Below, piece by piece: positions 8,110 to 13,542 of a stretch of 16,990 nucleotides of DNA. Positions within the stretch are counted from its first letter, which is position 1. The number at the start of each line of letters is the position of its first letter. The notes below the pieces were generated by a model. That model was not told where the DNA came from, ran no database searches, and saw only the letters and a program-made list of their open reading frames with translations. Source of the DNA: an uncultured Bacilli bacterium (lineage in GTDB: Bacteria; Bacillota_I; Bacilli_A; RF39; UBA660); assembly GCA_947632685.1 (NCBI GenBank), contig CANRQD010000013.1:1-16990 (forward strand), written 5' to 3'. A program made the position numbers and the translations under genes.

Positions 8110-8496
8110 ATGAAATTAGGAGAATTTTTATCTACAATACCTGATTATGAAGAAATGTCACTATTACCTAATAATATTGCTGTAGGTGATGTATTAAAAG
8201 TACGTGTTAGTGGTGATATTAGAGAAGATAATGAAGAATGGGGATATTTATATTTACCAAAGGGAACAAAAATATTACCTCATACGCATATTGATGATAT
8301 GGAAAAATATGAGCTAATATTTGGTAAAATAATAATAAATGGAAAAGAAGCAAAATATAATACTTGCCTACCTGGAAAACAACATTCAATTGATATGGCT
8401 GTAGAAAATTCTTTAATTAAATATAATAAAACTAAAGTGTTAAAAAAAGACAAAAAAATAAATGAAAATCCTAAAAGTTACAAAAAAACTTGCTAA
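8110..8496 (+). CDS. small single-domain cupin protein
   Basis: The 128-residue soluble protein has no signal peptide. It matches the classical cupin motif 1, G(X)5HXH(X)4E(X)6G, exactly: Gly52, His58, His60, Glu65 and Gly72. A shorter motif 2 follows as LPGKQH (87-92, His92). Those three His and the Glu are the usual metal ligands, so it should bind a divalent metal. The last 25 residues are Lys-rich and look disordered. The substrate cannot be told: cupins range from isomerases and dioxygenases to sugar-binding sensors. It has its own promoter and a strong ribosome binding site (GAGGAGTGAT), and stands alone between the murA unit and rpmE. Confidence 0.7.
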   Translation: MKLGEFLSTIPDYEEMSLLPNNIAVGDVLKVRVSGDIREDNEEWGYLYLPKGTKILPHTHIDDMEKYELIFGKIIINGKEAKYNTCLPGKQHSIDMAVENSLIKYNKTKVLKKDKKINENPKSYKKTC

Positions 8497-8518
8497 AAGT
8501 AAGAAAACTTGTTATACT
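8490..8518 (+). promoter_or_regulatory. sigma-A promoter for rpmE
   Basis: TTGCTA (8490-8495), an exact 17-bp spacer and TATACT (8513-8518) preceded by TGT (extended -10). The -35 overlaps the end of the cupin gene. Confidence 0.75.
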
Positions 8519-8537
8519 AATAACGCATTGAATTACT

Positions 8538-8555
8538 ATGACTTAAAAAAGTCAT
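8538..8555 (+). promoter_or_regulatory. hairpin in the rpmE mRNA leader
   Basis: ATGACTT (8538-8544) and AAGTCAT (8549-8555) form a perfect 7-bp stem with an AAAA loop, five bases before the ribosome binding site AAGGAGA (8561-8567). Ribosomal protein mRNAs often carry such stems as binding sites for their own product; here that role is inferred from position only. Confidence 0.45.
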
Positions 8556-8574
8556 GGCGGAAGGAGAGAAGAAT

Positions 8575-8790
8575 ATGAAAGTAGGAATACATCCAGAAAC
8601 TATGGATTGTACAGTTACTTGCGCTTGTGGAGAAACTTTTAAAACAAAATCAACAAAACCAGAAATAAGTGTAGAAGTTTGCTCAAAATGTCATCCATTT
8701 TATACAGGAAAACAAAGAGGTGCATCACGTGCAGGTCGTGTAGATAAATTTAATAAAAAATATGGATTTACTCAAAATGAAGCTGCTTAA
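8575..8790 (+). CDS. rpmE: 50S ribosomal protein L31, zinc-binding form
   Basis: The 71-residue bL31 has the N-terminal MKVGIHPE, the first Cys cluster TCACG and the second cluster CSKCHPFYTGKQ. The C-terminal GRVDKFNKKYG is also typical. Four Cys make this the zinc-binding (C+) form, not the C- paralog induced under zinc starvation. ATG 8575 was chosen because AAGGAGA is 7 bases upstream; a longer frame from 8554 would begin inside the leader hairpin and add seven residues with no counterpart in L31. It is a single-gene unit with its own promoter and terminator. Confidence 0.96.
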   Translation: MKVGIHPETMDCTVTCACGETFKTKSTKPEISVEVCSKCHPFYTGKQRGASRAGRVDKFNKKYGFTQNEAA

Positions 8791-8806
8791 TGCAGTTTTT
8801 ATTTTT
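8780..8806 (+). terminator. rho-independent terminator of rpmE
   Basis: AAGCTGC (8780-8786) pairs with GCAGTTT (8792-8798) with one G-U pair and a 5-base loop. The T-rich tract TTTTTATTTTT follows. The last T bases also form the start of the rpiB -35 element. Confidence 0.7.
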
Positions 8807-8833
8807 GACAATTTTTACAAATATTGCTAATAT
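8805..8833 (+). promoter_or_regulatory. sigma-A promoter for rpiB-DUF1146
   Basis: A perfect TTGACA (8805-8810), an exact 17-bp spacer and TAATAT (8828-8833) preceded by TGC. It begins within the T-tract of the rpmE terminator. Confidence 0.8.
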
Positions 8834-8872
8834 TAATCTATAAATATAATAATAATAAAAGGAGATAAGATA

Positions 8873-9322
8873 ATGAAGATAGCTATAGCTAGTGATCATC
8901 GTGGTGTTGATTATAAAAAAGAAATAATAAAATATTTAGAAGCAAAAGGAAATATAATAATAGATTGTAGTAAAGTAAATACTGATACGGATGATTATCC
9001 AGATTTTGCTTTTAAAGTATGTAATAAAGTAGTAGCTAAAGAAGCAGAAATAGGAATTTTAGTTTGTAGAACAGGAATAGGAATGTCAATTGCTGCAAAT
9101 AAAGTAAAAGGAATTAGATGTGCTAAAATAAATTCAGTAGAAGATGCTACTTTAAGTAGAAATGATAATGGTGCTAATGTAATGACATTTAATTATACAG
9201 ATGATATGGAAGATATAAAAAAATATATTGATGCCTTTATAAGTGCTGAAGTAATTAATGATGAAAGACATCAAAGAAGAGTTAATAAAATAATTGCATA
9301 TGAGGAAGAACATGACAGGTAA
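8873..9322 (+). CDS. rpiB: RpiB/LacA/LacB-family sugar-phosphate isomerase
   Basis: RpiB interconverts ribose 5-phosphate and ribulose 5-phosphate in the pentose phosphate pathway. The 149-residue protein has the family landmarks SDHRG (7-11), DDYPDFA (40-46), the anion-binding block CRTGIGMSIAANKVKGIR (65-82) and the C-terminal ERHQRRVNKI. The catalytic Cys65 is present. Two conserved features differ. The block reads CRTG instead of CGTG, and the RxHNDxN segment reads RNDNGAN (96-102), so the His that opens the sugar ring in E. coli RpiB is Asp98. It could act on another sugar phosphate or use a different residue. ATG 8873 follows AAAGGAGAT. Its end overlaps the DUF1146 gene by 11 bases. In B. 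subtilis rpiB (ywlF) is near spoIIR and mntP. Confidence 0.85.
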   Translation: MKIAIASDHRGVDYKKEIIKYLEAKGNIIIDCSKVNTDTDDYPDFAFKVCNKVVAKEAEIGILVCRTGIGMSIAANKVKGIRCAKINSVEDATLSRNDNGANVMTFNYTDDMEDIKKYIDAFISAEVINDERHQRRVNKIIAYEEEHDR

Positions 9323-9509
9323 ATTTTTTGTATATATATTTTCTACAATAATAGTTATATGGTCAATGGATGCTGTAAACATAAATAAAATTTTTAAAAA
9401 AAATAAAATTGTTCAAGCACGAGTTTTTTACTTTTTATTAGGTATATCTCTAATATATTTAGTAGCAAATTTCTTTATGGATTTATTTTTATCTGTAAAA
9501 AGTTTTTAA
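9312..9509 (+). CDS. DUF1146 (YwzB-like) membrane protein
   Basis: The 65-residue protein has two predicted membrane helices (about 4-18 and 40-60) around a conserved-looking centre (DAVNINKIFKKNKIVQARVFY) and ends with VANFFMDLF. This matches the DUF1146 pattern. ATG 9312 has GAGGA at 9302-9306; earlier in-frame starts (TTG 9294, ATG 9300) lack such a site. It overlaps rpiB by 11 bases, so it is probably translationally coupled. In B. subtilis ywzB lies just before ywmB-murAA-spoIID-spoIIQ; here it precedes spoIIQ directly. Function unknown. Confidence 0.85.
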   Translation: MTGKFFVYIFSTIIVIWSMDAVNINKIFKKNKIVQARVFYFLLGISLIYLVANFFMDLFLSVKSF

Positions 9510-9532
9510 AAAAAGTATAAAACTTTTTTTTT
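9497..9532 (+). terminator. rho-independent terminator of rpiB-DUF1146
   Basis: AAAAAGTTTT (9497-9506) pairs perfectly with AAAACTTTTT (9519-9528) across a 12-base loop, followed by further T to 9532. It overlaps the DUF1146 stop codon. spoIIQ starts only 28 bases downstream, so spoIIQ must be read through it or have a promoter in that short gap. Confidence 0.7.
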
Positions 9533-9559
9533 GGTTCAAACTTTTAATGAGGTGATAAT

Positions 9560-10195
9560 ATGGAAAAAAGATTAAGACCAAAAAAGATAGTAATTTCAAG
9601 TTTATATGTAGTTTTAGTTGCAGTAATTATAACAGGAGCTTTCTTAATTACAAAAAGTATGAAAGGAAATAATGATGTAGTAGAAGATAGTTATACTTAT
9701 GTTTCAAGTATAATAATAGACAATCAATTACCAGTTATGAATGAAACAAAAAAAATGATCAAACCTTTTACAAATGAACAAGTAACTGTTGGAAAAACAT
9801 ACTATGATTATAAAGGTGAAAGTAAGAGTCAAGAAGGTTCAATTACTTATTATGATGGAAGCTATATTCAAAATTCAGGAATTGATTATATATTACAAGA
9901 TGTATTTGATGTAGTATCAGTATTAGATGGAACAGTAACAGATGTAAAACAAGATGAAATATTAGGTAATGTTGTTGAAATAAAACATGGAAATGACTAT
10001 GTAACTACATATCAAAGTTTAAGTGAAGTATCTGTAAAAAAAGGTGATACAGTAACACAAGGTCAAGTTATTGGTAAAAGTGGTACAAATAAATTAGATA
10101 AAGATATGGGTAATCATTTACATTTTGAATTATATACAAATGGTCAAATCGTAGATCCTAATCTATATATAGATAAAGAAATAAGGAGTGAGTAG
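9560..10195 (+). CDS. spoIIQ: SpoIIQ-like M23 (LytM-fold) membrane protein
   Basis: In known sporulators SpoIIQ sits in the forespore membrane and pairs with SpoIIIAH across the intermembrane space to hold the engulfing membranes and the feeding-tube channel. The 211-residue protein has one N-terminal membrane segment (about 10-31), a linker, and a LytM/M23 domain (about 95-201). In active M23 enzymes the metal site is HxxxD plus HxH. Here the first His is Asn105 (SYIQNSGIDY), Asp109 is kept, and His186/His188 (NHLHFE) are kept, so it is probably not a working endopeptidase. B. subtilis SpoIIQ also lacks the first His, whereas the C. difficile protein keeps it. Identification as SpoIIQ rests on domain layout and on its place before spoIIID-mbl. 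ATG 9560 follows GAGGTGATA. Confidence 0.85.
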   Translation: MEKRLRPKKIVISSLYVVLVAVIITGAFLITKSMKGNNDVVEDSYTYVSSIIIDNQLPVMNETKKMIKPFTNEQVTVGKTYYDYKGESKSQEGSITYYDGSYIQNSGIDYILQDVFDVVSVLDGTVTDVKQDEILGNVVEIKHGNDYVTTYQSLSEVSVKKGDTVTQGQVIGKSGTNKLDKDMGNHLHFELYTNGQIVDPNLYIDKEIRSE

Positions 10196-10218
10196 CATTA
10201 TTAAAATGCTATTTTTTT
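10193..10218 (+). terminator. rho-independent terminator of spoIIQ
   Basis: TAGCATT (10193-10199) pairs perfectly with AATGCTA (10205-10211) with a 5-base loop and a run of seven T to 10218. The 5' arm starts in the spoIIQ stop codon. Confidence 0.75.
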
Positions 10219-10269
10219 CTCATAAAATAAAAACTTATTACTATACTTTATTAGAAAGAAGGTATTAAG

Positions 10270-10311
10270 TTGCAAAACAAAATATAAACTAGAGTATTAA
10301 AAGAAGCAAAT
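10270..10311 (+). other. spoIIID N-terminal coding segment interrupted by an in-frame TAA
   Basis: AGAAAGAAGG (10253-10262) is a good ribosome binding site placed for a TTG at 10270. From there the frame reads M-Q-N-K-I, then TAA at 10285-10287, then T-R-V-L-K-E-A-N into the start at 10312. B. subtilis SpoIIID, recalled from memory, reads YIKERTIKIGKYI in this region, so the segment on both sides of the stop aligns and the stop replaces the Lys of IKER. A single A-to-T change from AAA would explain it. The TTG and its ribosome binding site therefore look like the original start. Confidence 0.7.
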
Positions 10312-10527
10312 ATGTTGATTACTACAAAGAAAACAATTAGAGATGTTGCAAATATTATGGGAATAAGTAAAAGTACTATTCATAATGATATGAGAAAAAG
10401 ATTAAAAAGTATAAATAATGATTTATATTTAGATGTAAATAAATTATTTTTAGAGCACATAAAAGTAAGACATTTGCTTGGTGGATTAGCAACTAAAAAA
10501 AAATATAAAAAAAATACTATAAAATAA
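10312..10527 (+). CDS. spoIIID: SpoIIID sporulation transcription regulator, 5'-truncated frame
   Basis: SpoIIID is a small mother-cell DNA-binding protein that activates and represses many sigma-E genes. The 71 codons from ATG 10312 carry the core: LITTKKTIRDVA, the helix-turn-helix GISKSTIHNDMRKRL (16-30), and the C-terminal HIKVRHLLGGLATKKKYK. Compared with B. subtilis SpoIIID (93 residues) the N-terminal 15-20 residues are missing because of an upstream in-frame TAA. ATG 10312 has only a weak ribosome binding site (AGAAG). The product may be made poorly, lack its first helix, or not be made at all. If the TAA is a sequencing error the gene is intact. No sigma-A promoter is evident; CATAAAAT at 10221-10228 resembles a sigma-E -10 but has no convincing -35. 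Confidence 0.75.
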   Translation: MLITTKKTIRDVANIMGISKSTIHNDMRKRLKSINNDLYLDVNKLFLEHIKVRHLLGGLATKKKYKKNTIK

Positions 10528-10535
10528 CAATTTTA

Positions 10536-10544
10536 TGGTAAAAT
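10536..10544 (+). promoter_or_regulatory. extended -10 promoter for mreB/mbl
   Basis: TGG followed by TAAAAT at 10539-10544, with no good -35. A start near 10551 would leave about 25 bases before the mreB ATG. The same TATGGTAAAAT string recurs in front of the response regulator gene (12783-12793). Confidence 0.5.
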
Positions 10545-10575
10545 ATATAATGATTAAAAAAAAGGAGTGAATTTT

Positions 10576-11568
10576 ATGCTATCAAAAGATATTGGAATAG
10601 ATTTGGGAACAGCTAATGTGTTGATATATATAAAAGGACAAGGTATAGTATTAAATGAACCTAGTATAGTAGCCGTAGATACTGAAACAAAAAAAGTAAT
10701 AGCGGTAGGTACTGAAGCAAATGAAATGTTAGGAAGAACTCCTGGTAAAATAAAATCAATAAGACCAATGAAAGATGGAGTCATTGCAGATTTTGAAATT
10801 ACAGAAATAATGTTAAATACATTTATAAAAAAGATAAAATGTAAATCATTTATAACAAGACCTAGAATATTAATATGTTGTCCATCCAATATTACACCAG
10901 TAGAAAAAAATGCTATTAAAGAAGCAGCAGAGCGAACTGGTGCTAGAAAAGTATTTATAGAAGAAGAACCCAAAGTTGCAGCAATAGGAGCAGGAATGGA
11001 TATATCTAAACCTACAGCTAATATGGTTATAGATATTGGTGGTGGTACAACTGATATTGCTGTATTATCACTAAATGATATAGTAACATCTGCCTCAATT
11101 AGAGTAGCAGGAAATGTTTTTAATCAAGATATAATAAAATATATAAGAGATAAGTATAAATTACTAATTGGTGATAGAACAGCAGAAGAAATAAAAATAA
11201 ATTTTGCTAGTTGTTATAAAGGTGACAAAAAAGAAATTTTAGAAGTAAAAGGAAGAAACTTAATAACTGGTTTACCTCATATGATAACTATAACTCAAGA
11301 AGAAACTGAAGAAGCATTAAAAGATAGTGTATATAAGATAGTAAAAGCAGCAACAGGAGTATTAGAACAAACTCCTCCTGAGTTATCTGCAGATATAGTT
11401 AATAAAGGAATAGTATTAACAGGTGGTGGTGCTATGCTAAAAGGTTTAATGGAATTATTAAATAAAGAGTTGGAAGTACCAGTTTTAATTGCAGATACTC
11501 CACTTACATGTGTAGTAGAAGGAACAGGAGTTTTATTAGAAAGACCAAGTGACTTAGAAGAAGACTAA
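10576..11568 (+). CDS. mbl: rod-shape determining protein, MreB/Mbl family
   Basis: Bacterial actin homolog that polymerises under the membrane and guides lateral peptidoglycan synthesis. The 330-residue length is normal. Phosphate-1 motif DIGIDLGTANV (5-15), phosphate-2 motif VIDIGGGTTDIAV (151-163) and the adenosine motif VLTGGGAML (280-288) are all present, along with IEEEPKVAAIGAG. ATG 10576 has AAGGAG 8 bases upstream; GTG 10567 sits only two bases after that site. It follows spoIIID, the position of mbl in B. subtilis, so Mbl is the more likely paralog by synteny; sequence alone does not separate MreB, Mbl and MreBH here. No mreC or mreD follows. Confidence 0.93.
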   Translation: MLSKDIGIDLGTANVLIYIKGQGIVLNEPSIVAVDTETKKVIAVGTEANEMLGRTPGKIKSIRPMKDGVIADFEITEIMLNTFIKKIKCKSFITRPRILICCPSNITPVEKNAIKEAAERTGARKVFIEEEPKVAAIGAGMDISKPTANMVIDIGGGTTDIAVLSLNDIVTSASIRVAGNVFNQDIIKYIRDKYKLLIGDRTAEEIKINFASCYKGDKKEILEVKGRNLITGLPHMITITQEETEEALKDSVYKIVKAATGVLEQTPPELSADIVNKGIVLTGGGAMLKGLMELLNKELEVPVLIADTPLTCVVEGTGVLLERPSDLEED

Positions 11569-11582
11569 AAGAGTCTTTTTTT
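11558..11582 (+). terminator. rho-independent terminator of mbl
   Basis: AAGACT (11561-11566) pairs with AGTCTT (11572-11577), extendable outward by A-T and G-U pairs, with a 5-base loop and a T-run to 11582. It overlaps the mbl stop codon. Confidence 0.75.
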
Positions 11583-11595
11583 GTTTATTAAAATT

Positions 11596-11604
11596 TGTTA
11601 TAAT
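11596..11604 (+). promoter_or_regulatory. extended -10 promoter for the TagO-like gene
   Basis: TGT followed by a perfect TATAAT (11599-11604). The -35 position falls in the T-run of the mbl terminator and is poor. The leader to the ATG at 11627 would be only about 16 bases and includes AGAGGA. Confidence 0.6.
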
Positions 11605-11626
11605 TAAATAGAAAAGAGGAAAAATT

Positions 11627-12733
11627 ATGAGAAGTGATTTATTAGATGCTTTAAAAATAGTATTGGTTACTTTTATTTTTTCAGCAATAATAATGCCAAT
11701 AATGAAAATGATAGCTAATCACATAGGTGCAATAGATATTCCAAGAAAAGAAGAAGGACATAGGCATATTCATAAAAAACCTATACCAAAATTAGGAGCT
11801 TTAGGAATATATTTAGGATTCTTATTTGGATATATGTTATTTGGACAACAAAGTATTCAAATGAATTCTATTTTAATAGGAAGTTTTATAATAGTATTAA
11901 CTGGTATAATAGATGATATAAAACCAATAAGAGCATATCAAAAATTATTAGGACAGCTAGCAGCAGCATCAGTTATAGTATTTTATGGAGGTATATTATT
12001 AAATAATGTTACGGCTTTTGGATTTTCTATAGATTTTGGAATATTAGCATATCCACTGACAATTTTATTTATAATAGCTTGTTCAAATATAATAAATTTA
12101 ATAGATGGACTTGATGGGTTAAGCGGCGGAATATGTTGTATATTTTATCTAACAATAGGAATAATAGGTTTTTATCAAGCCAGAAATGGAAGCTTAGTAA
12201 TGATATTAACATTTATAATGTTAGGATCTACTTTAGGATTTTTATTACACAATTTTTATCCAGCAAAAATTTTTGCAGGAGATTGTGCTACATTTATGGG
12301 TTTTATAATCGCAATCATAACACTATTAGAGTTTAAAGGAGCAGCTTTAACTTCATTATTTGTACCACTTTTAATATTAGGTATTCCAATATTAGATACT
12401 GCTTTTGCAATAATAAGAAGACTTTTAAAAAGACAACCAATATTTTCTGCAGACAAAGGTCATCTACATCATCAATTATTAGGAATGAATTTTTCTCAAA
12501 GGACTACAGTATTAATAATTTATGGAATGAATATCTTATTTGCAACTGCATCAATATTATATACTATTAAAGATCCAATGTTAGGTAAAATAATTTATAT
12601 AATTATATTTATAATTGTATTATGGTTTGTATTACATACAAGCATAATTTCGGATAAAAGTCCTAAAATAACAAAAAAAATAGAAAAAAATTTAAGTATA
12701 AAAACTAAAAATAAAAAAGACAAGAAAAAGTAA
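11627..12733 (+). CDS. tagO: undecaprenyl-phosphate sugar-1-phosphate transferase, TagO/WecA type
   Basis: This integral membrane enzyme joins a UDP-HexNAc sugar phosphate to undecaprenyl phosphate, the first step of teichoic acid or other wall polymer synthesis. The 368-residue protein has about ten membrane segments. It carries GIIDDIKPI (Asp96-Asp97), NIINLIDGLDGL (Asp160, Asp163), FAGDCATFMGF (Asp219) and the cytoplasmic HLHH (279-282) of the TagO/WecA branch; MraY has a different His motif. In most relatives the third motif reads GDxGS; here the Gly-Ser is Ala-Thr. The last 35 residues are Lys-rich and probably cytoplasmic. No other teichoic acid gene is in the window, so the polymer made is unknown. 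Its own promoter and a strong terminator make it a single-gene unit. Confidence 0.9.
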   Translation: MRSDLLDALKIVLVTFIFSAIIMPIMKMIANHIGAIDIPRKEEGHRHIHKKPIPKLGALGIYLGFLFGYMLFGQQSIQMNSILIGSFIIVLTGIIDDIKPIRAYQKLLGQLAAASVIVFYGGILLNNVTAFGFSIDFGILAYPLTILFIIACSNIINLIDGLDGLSGGICCIFYLTIGIIGFYQARNGSLVMILTFIMLGSTLGFLLHNFYPAKIFAGDCATFMGFIIAIITLLEFKGAALTSLFVPLLILGIPILDTAFAIIRRLLKRQPIFSADKGHLHHQLLGMNFSQRTTVLIIYGMNILFATASILYTIKDPMLGKIIYIIIFIIVLWFVLHTSIISDKSPKITKKIEKNLSIKTKNKKDKKK

Positions 12734-12755
12734 CTTGAAATTAAGTTGCTTTTTT
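12725..12755 (+). terminator. rho-independent terminator of the TagO-like gene
   Basis: A 12-bp stem, AAAAAGTAACTT (12725-12736) with AAGTTGCTTTTT (12743-12754), has one G-U pair, a 6-base loop and T at the 3' end. The stop codon is in the 5' arm. It separates the housekeeping block from the agr-type locus. Confidence 0.85.
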
Positions 12756-12763
12756 GTTAATAT

Positions 12764-12793
12764 TTCAAATTAATTAGAAATATATGGTAAAAT
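12764..12793 (+). promoter_or_regulatory. promoter for the response regulator-kinase operon
   Basis: TTCAAA (12764-12769), an 18-bp spacer and TAAAAT (12788-12793) preceded by TGG. A start near 12800 would leave about 11 bases before the GTG start. No copy of the LytTR-type direct repeat found before agrB is visible here. Confidence 0.5.
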
Positions 12794-12810
12794 TAATATG
12801 GTGATACTAG

Positions 12811-13542
12811 GTGATAAATTTTATTATATGTGAAGATGATAATTCTTTGAGAAAAAACAATAAAAATGAAATTATGAAATTTATGATGAATTATGATATT
12901 GATTATAAAGTTCATGAATTTACTGGTTATACAAAGAAATTTGAGGAATATGTAAAGGCAGAAAATGGTTTTAATATTTATTTACTTGATATTATAACTA
13001 ATGAAGGTTCTGGAATAGATGCTGCTAGAATGATAAGAGAAAAATATGATGATTGGGTATCTGTAATTATAATAATAACATCTCACCAAGAATATAAATA
13101 TGAAGCATTATCAAGTAGATTATATTTATTAGATTTTATAAATAAATTGGATAGATTTGATAAAAGATTAAGGGATGATTTGTTTATAGCCATGAAAAAT
13201 TATGATAAAAGGTATAAAACTCTAAGTTATGAGTATAATCATACTTATTATAAAATAGAATTAAGACAAATTATATATATTGAAAAAGAACCAGATAGTA
13301 AAAGATGTATTATAAAGACAAAATCAGGTGAAGAAATAATACCAGGAACTTTAAATAGTGTATACGAAAAGTTAGATTCTAGATTTTTCAAAACACATAA
13401 AAGTTTAATAATAAATTTAGATGAAATTAAAAGATATGAAATAAGAAAAAATAAATTAACTTTTAAAAATGGTGATCATACTCATCTAATTTCAAGGGAT
13501 AAAAAGAAGGAGTTGATTAAACGTGTCAGTGATAATTACTAA
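12811..13542 (+). CDS. agrA: AgrA-type LytTR response regulator
   Basis: The 243-residue regulator has a receiver domain (about 1-120) and a LytTR DNA-binding domain (about 140-240). The receiver has the acidic pair in FIICEDD (4-10), the phospho-acceptor Asp60 in IYLLDI, the Thr/Ser of IIITSH (88-93) and a Lys in FINKLDRF. The LytTR part contains YYKIELRQIIYIEKE, the KTKSGEEIIPGTLNSVYEKL region and FFKTHKSLIINLDEIK. LytTR proteins bind pairs of 9-bp direct repeats about 12 bp apart, and such a pair lies before agrB. The start is GTG 12811 with GGTGAT at 12800-12805. It overlaps the kinase gene by 20 bases, so the two are coupled. The order regulator then kinase is opposite to staphylococcal agrC-agrA. 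Confidence 0.92.
   Translation: MINFIICEDDNSLRKNNKNEIMKFMMNYDIDYKVHEFTGYTKKFEEYVKAENGFNIYLLDIITNEGSGIDAARMIREKYDDWVSVIIIITSHQEYKYEALSSRLYLLDFINKLDRFDKRLRDDLFIAMKNYDKRYKTLSYEYNHTYYKIELRQIIYIEKEPDSKRCIIKTKSGEEIIPGTLNSVYEKLDSRFFKTHKSLIINLDEIKRYEIRKNKLTFKNGDHTHLISRDKKKELIKRVSDNY

Noticed and set aside
9515..9542. Possible sigma-F promoter for spoIIQ (GTATA then GGTTCAAACT)
   Set aside because: The spacer is only 13 bases and the -10 lacks key matches, and the -35 lies inside the terminator hairpin.
10221..10228. CATAAAAT as a sigma-E -10 for spoIIID
   Set aside because: It fits the -10 pattern, but no acceptable -35 lies at the right distance in this AT-rich stretch, so it is not listed as a promoter.
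10554..10973. Open frame of 139 codons on the - strand opposite mbl
   Set aside because: It is fully antisense to a strongly conserved actin homolog, has no ribosome binding site, and its composition follows from the mbl codons.
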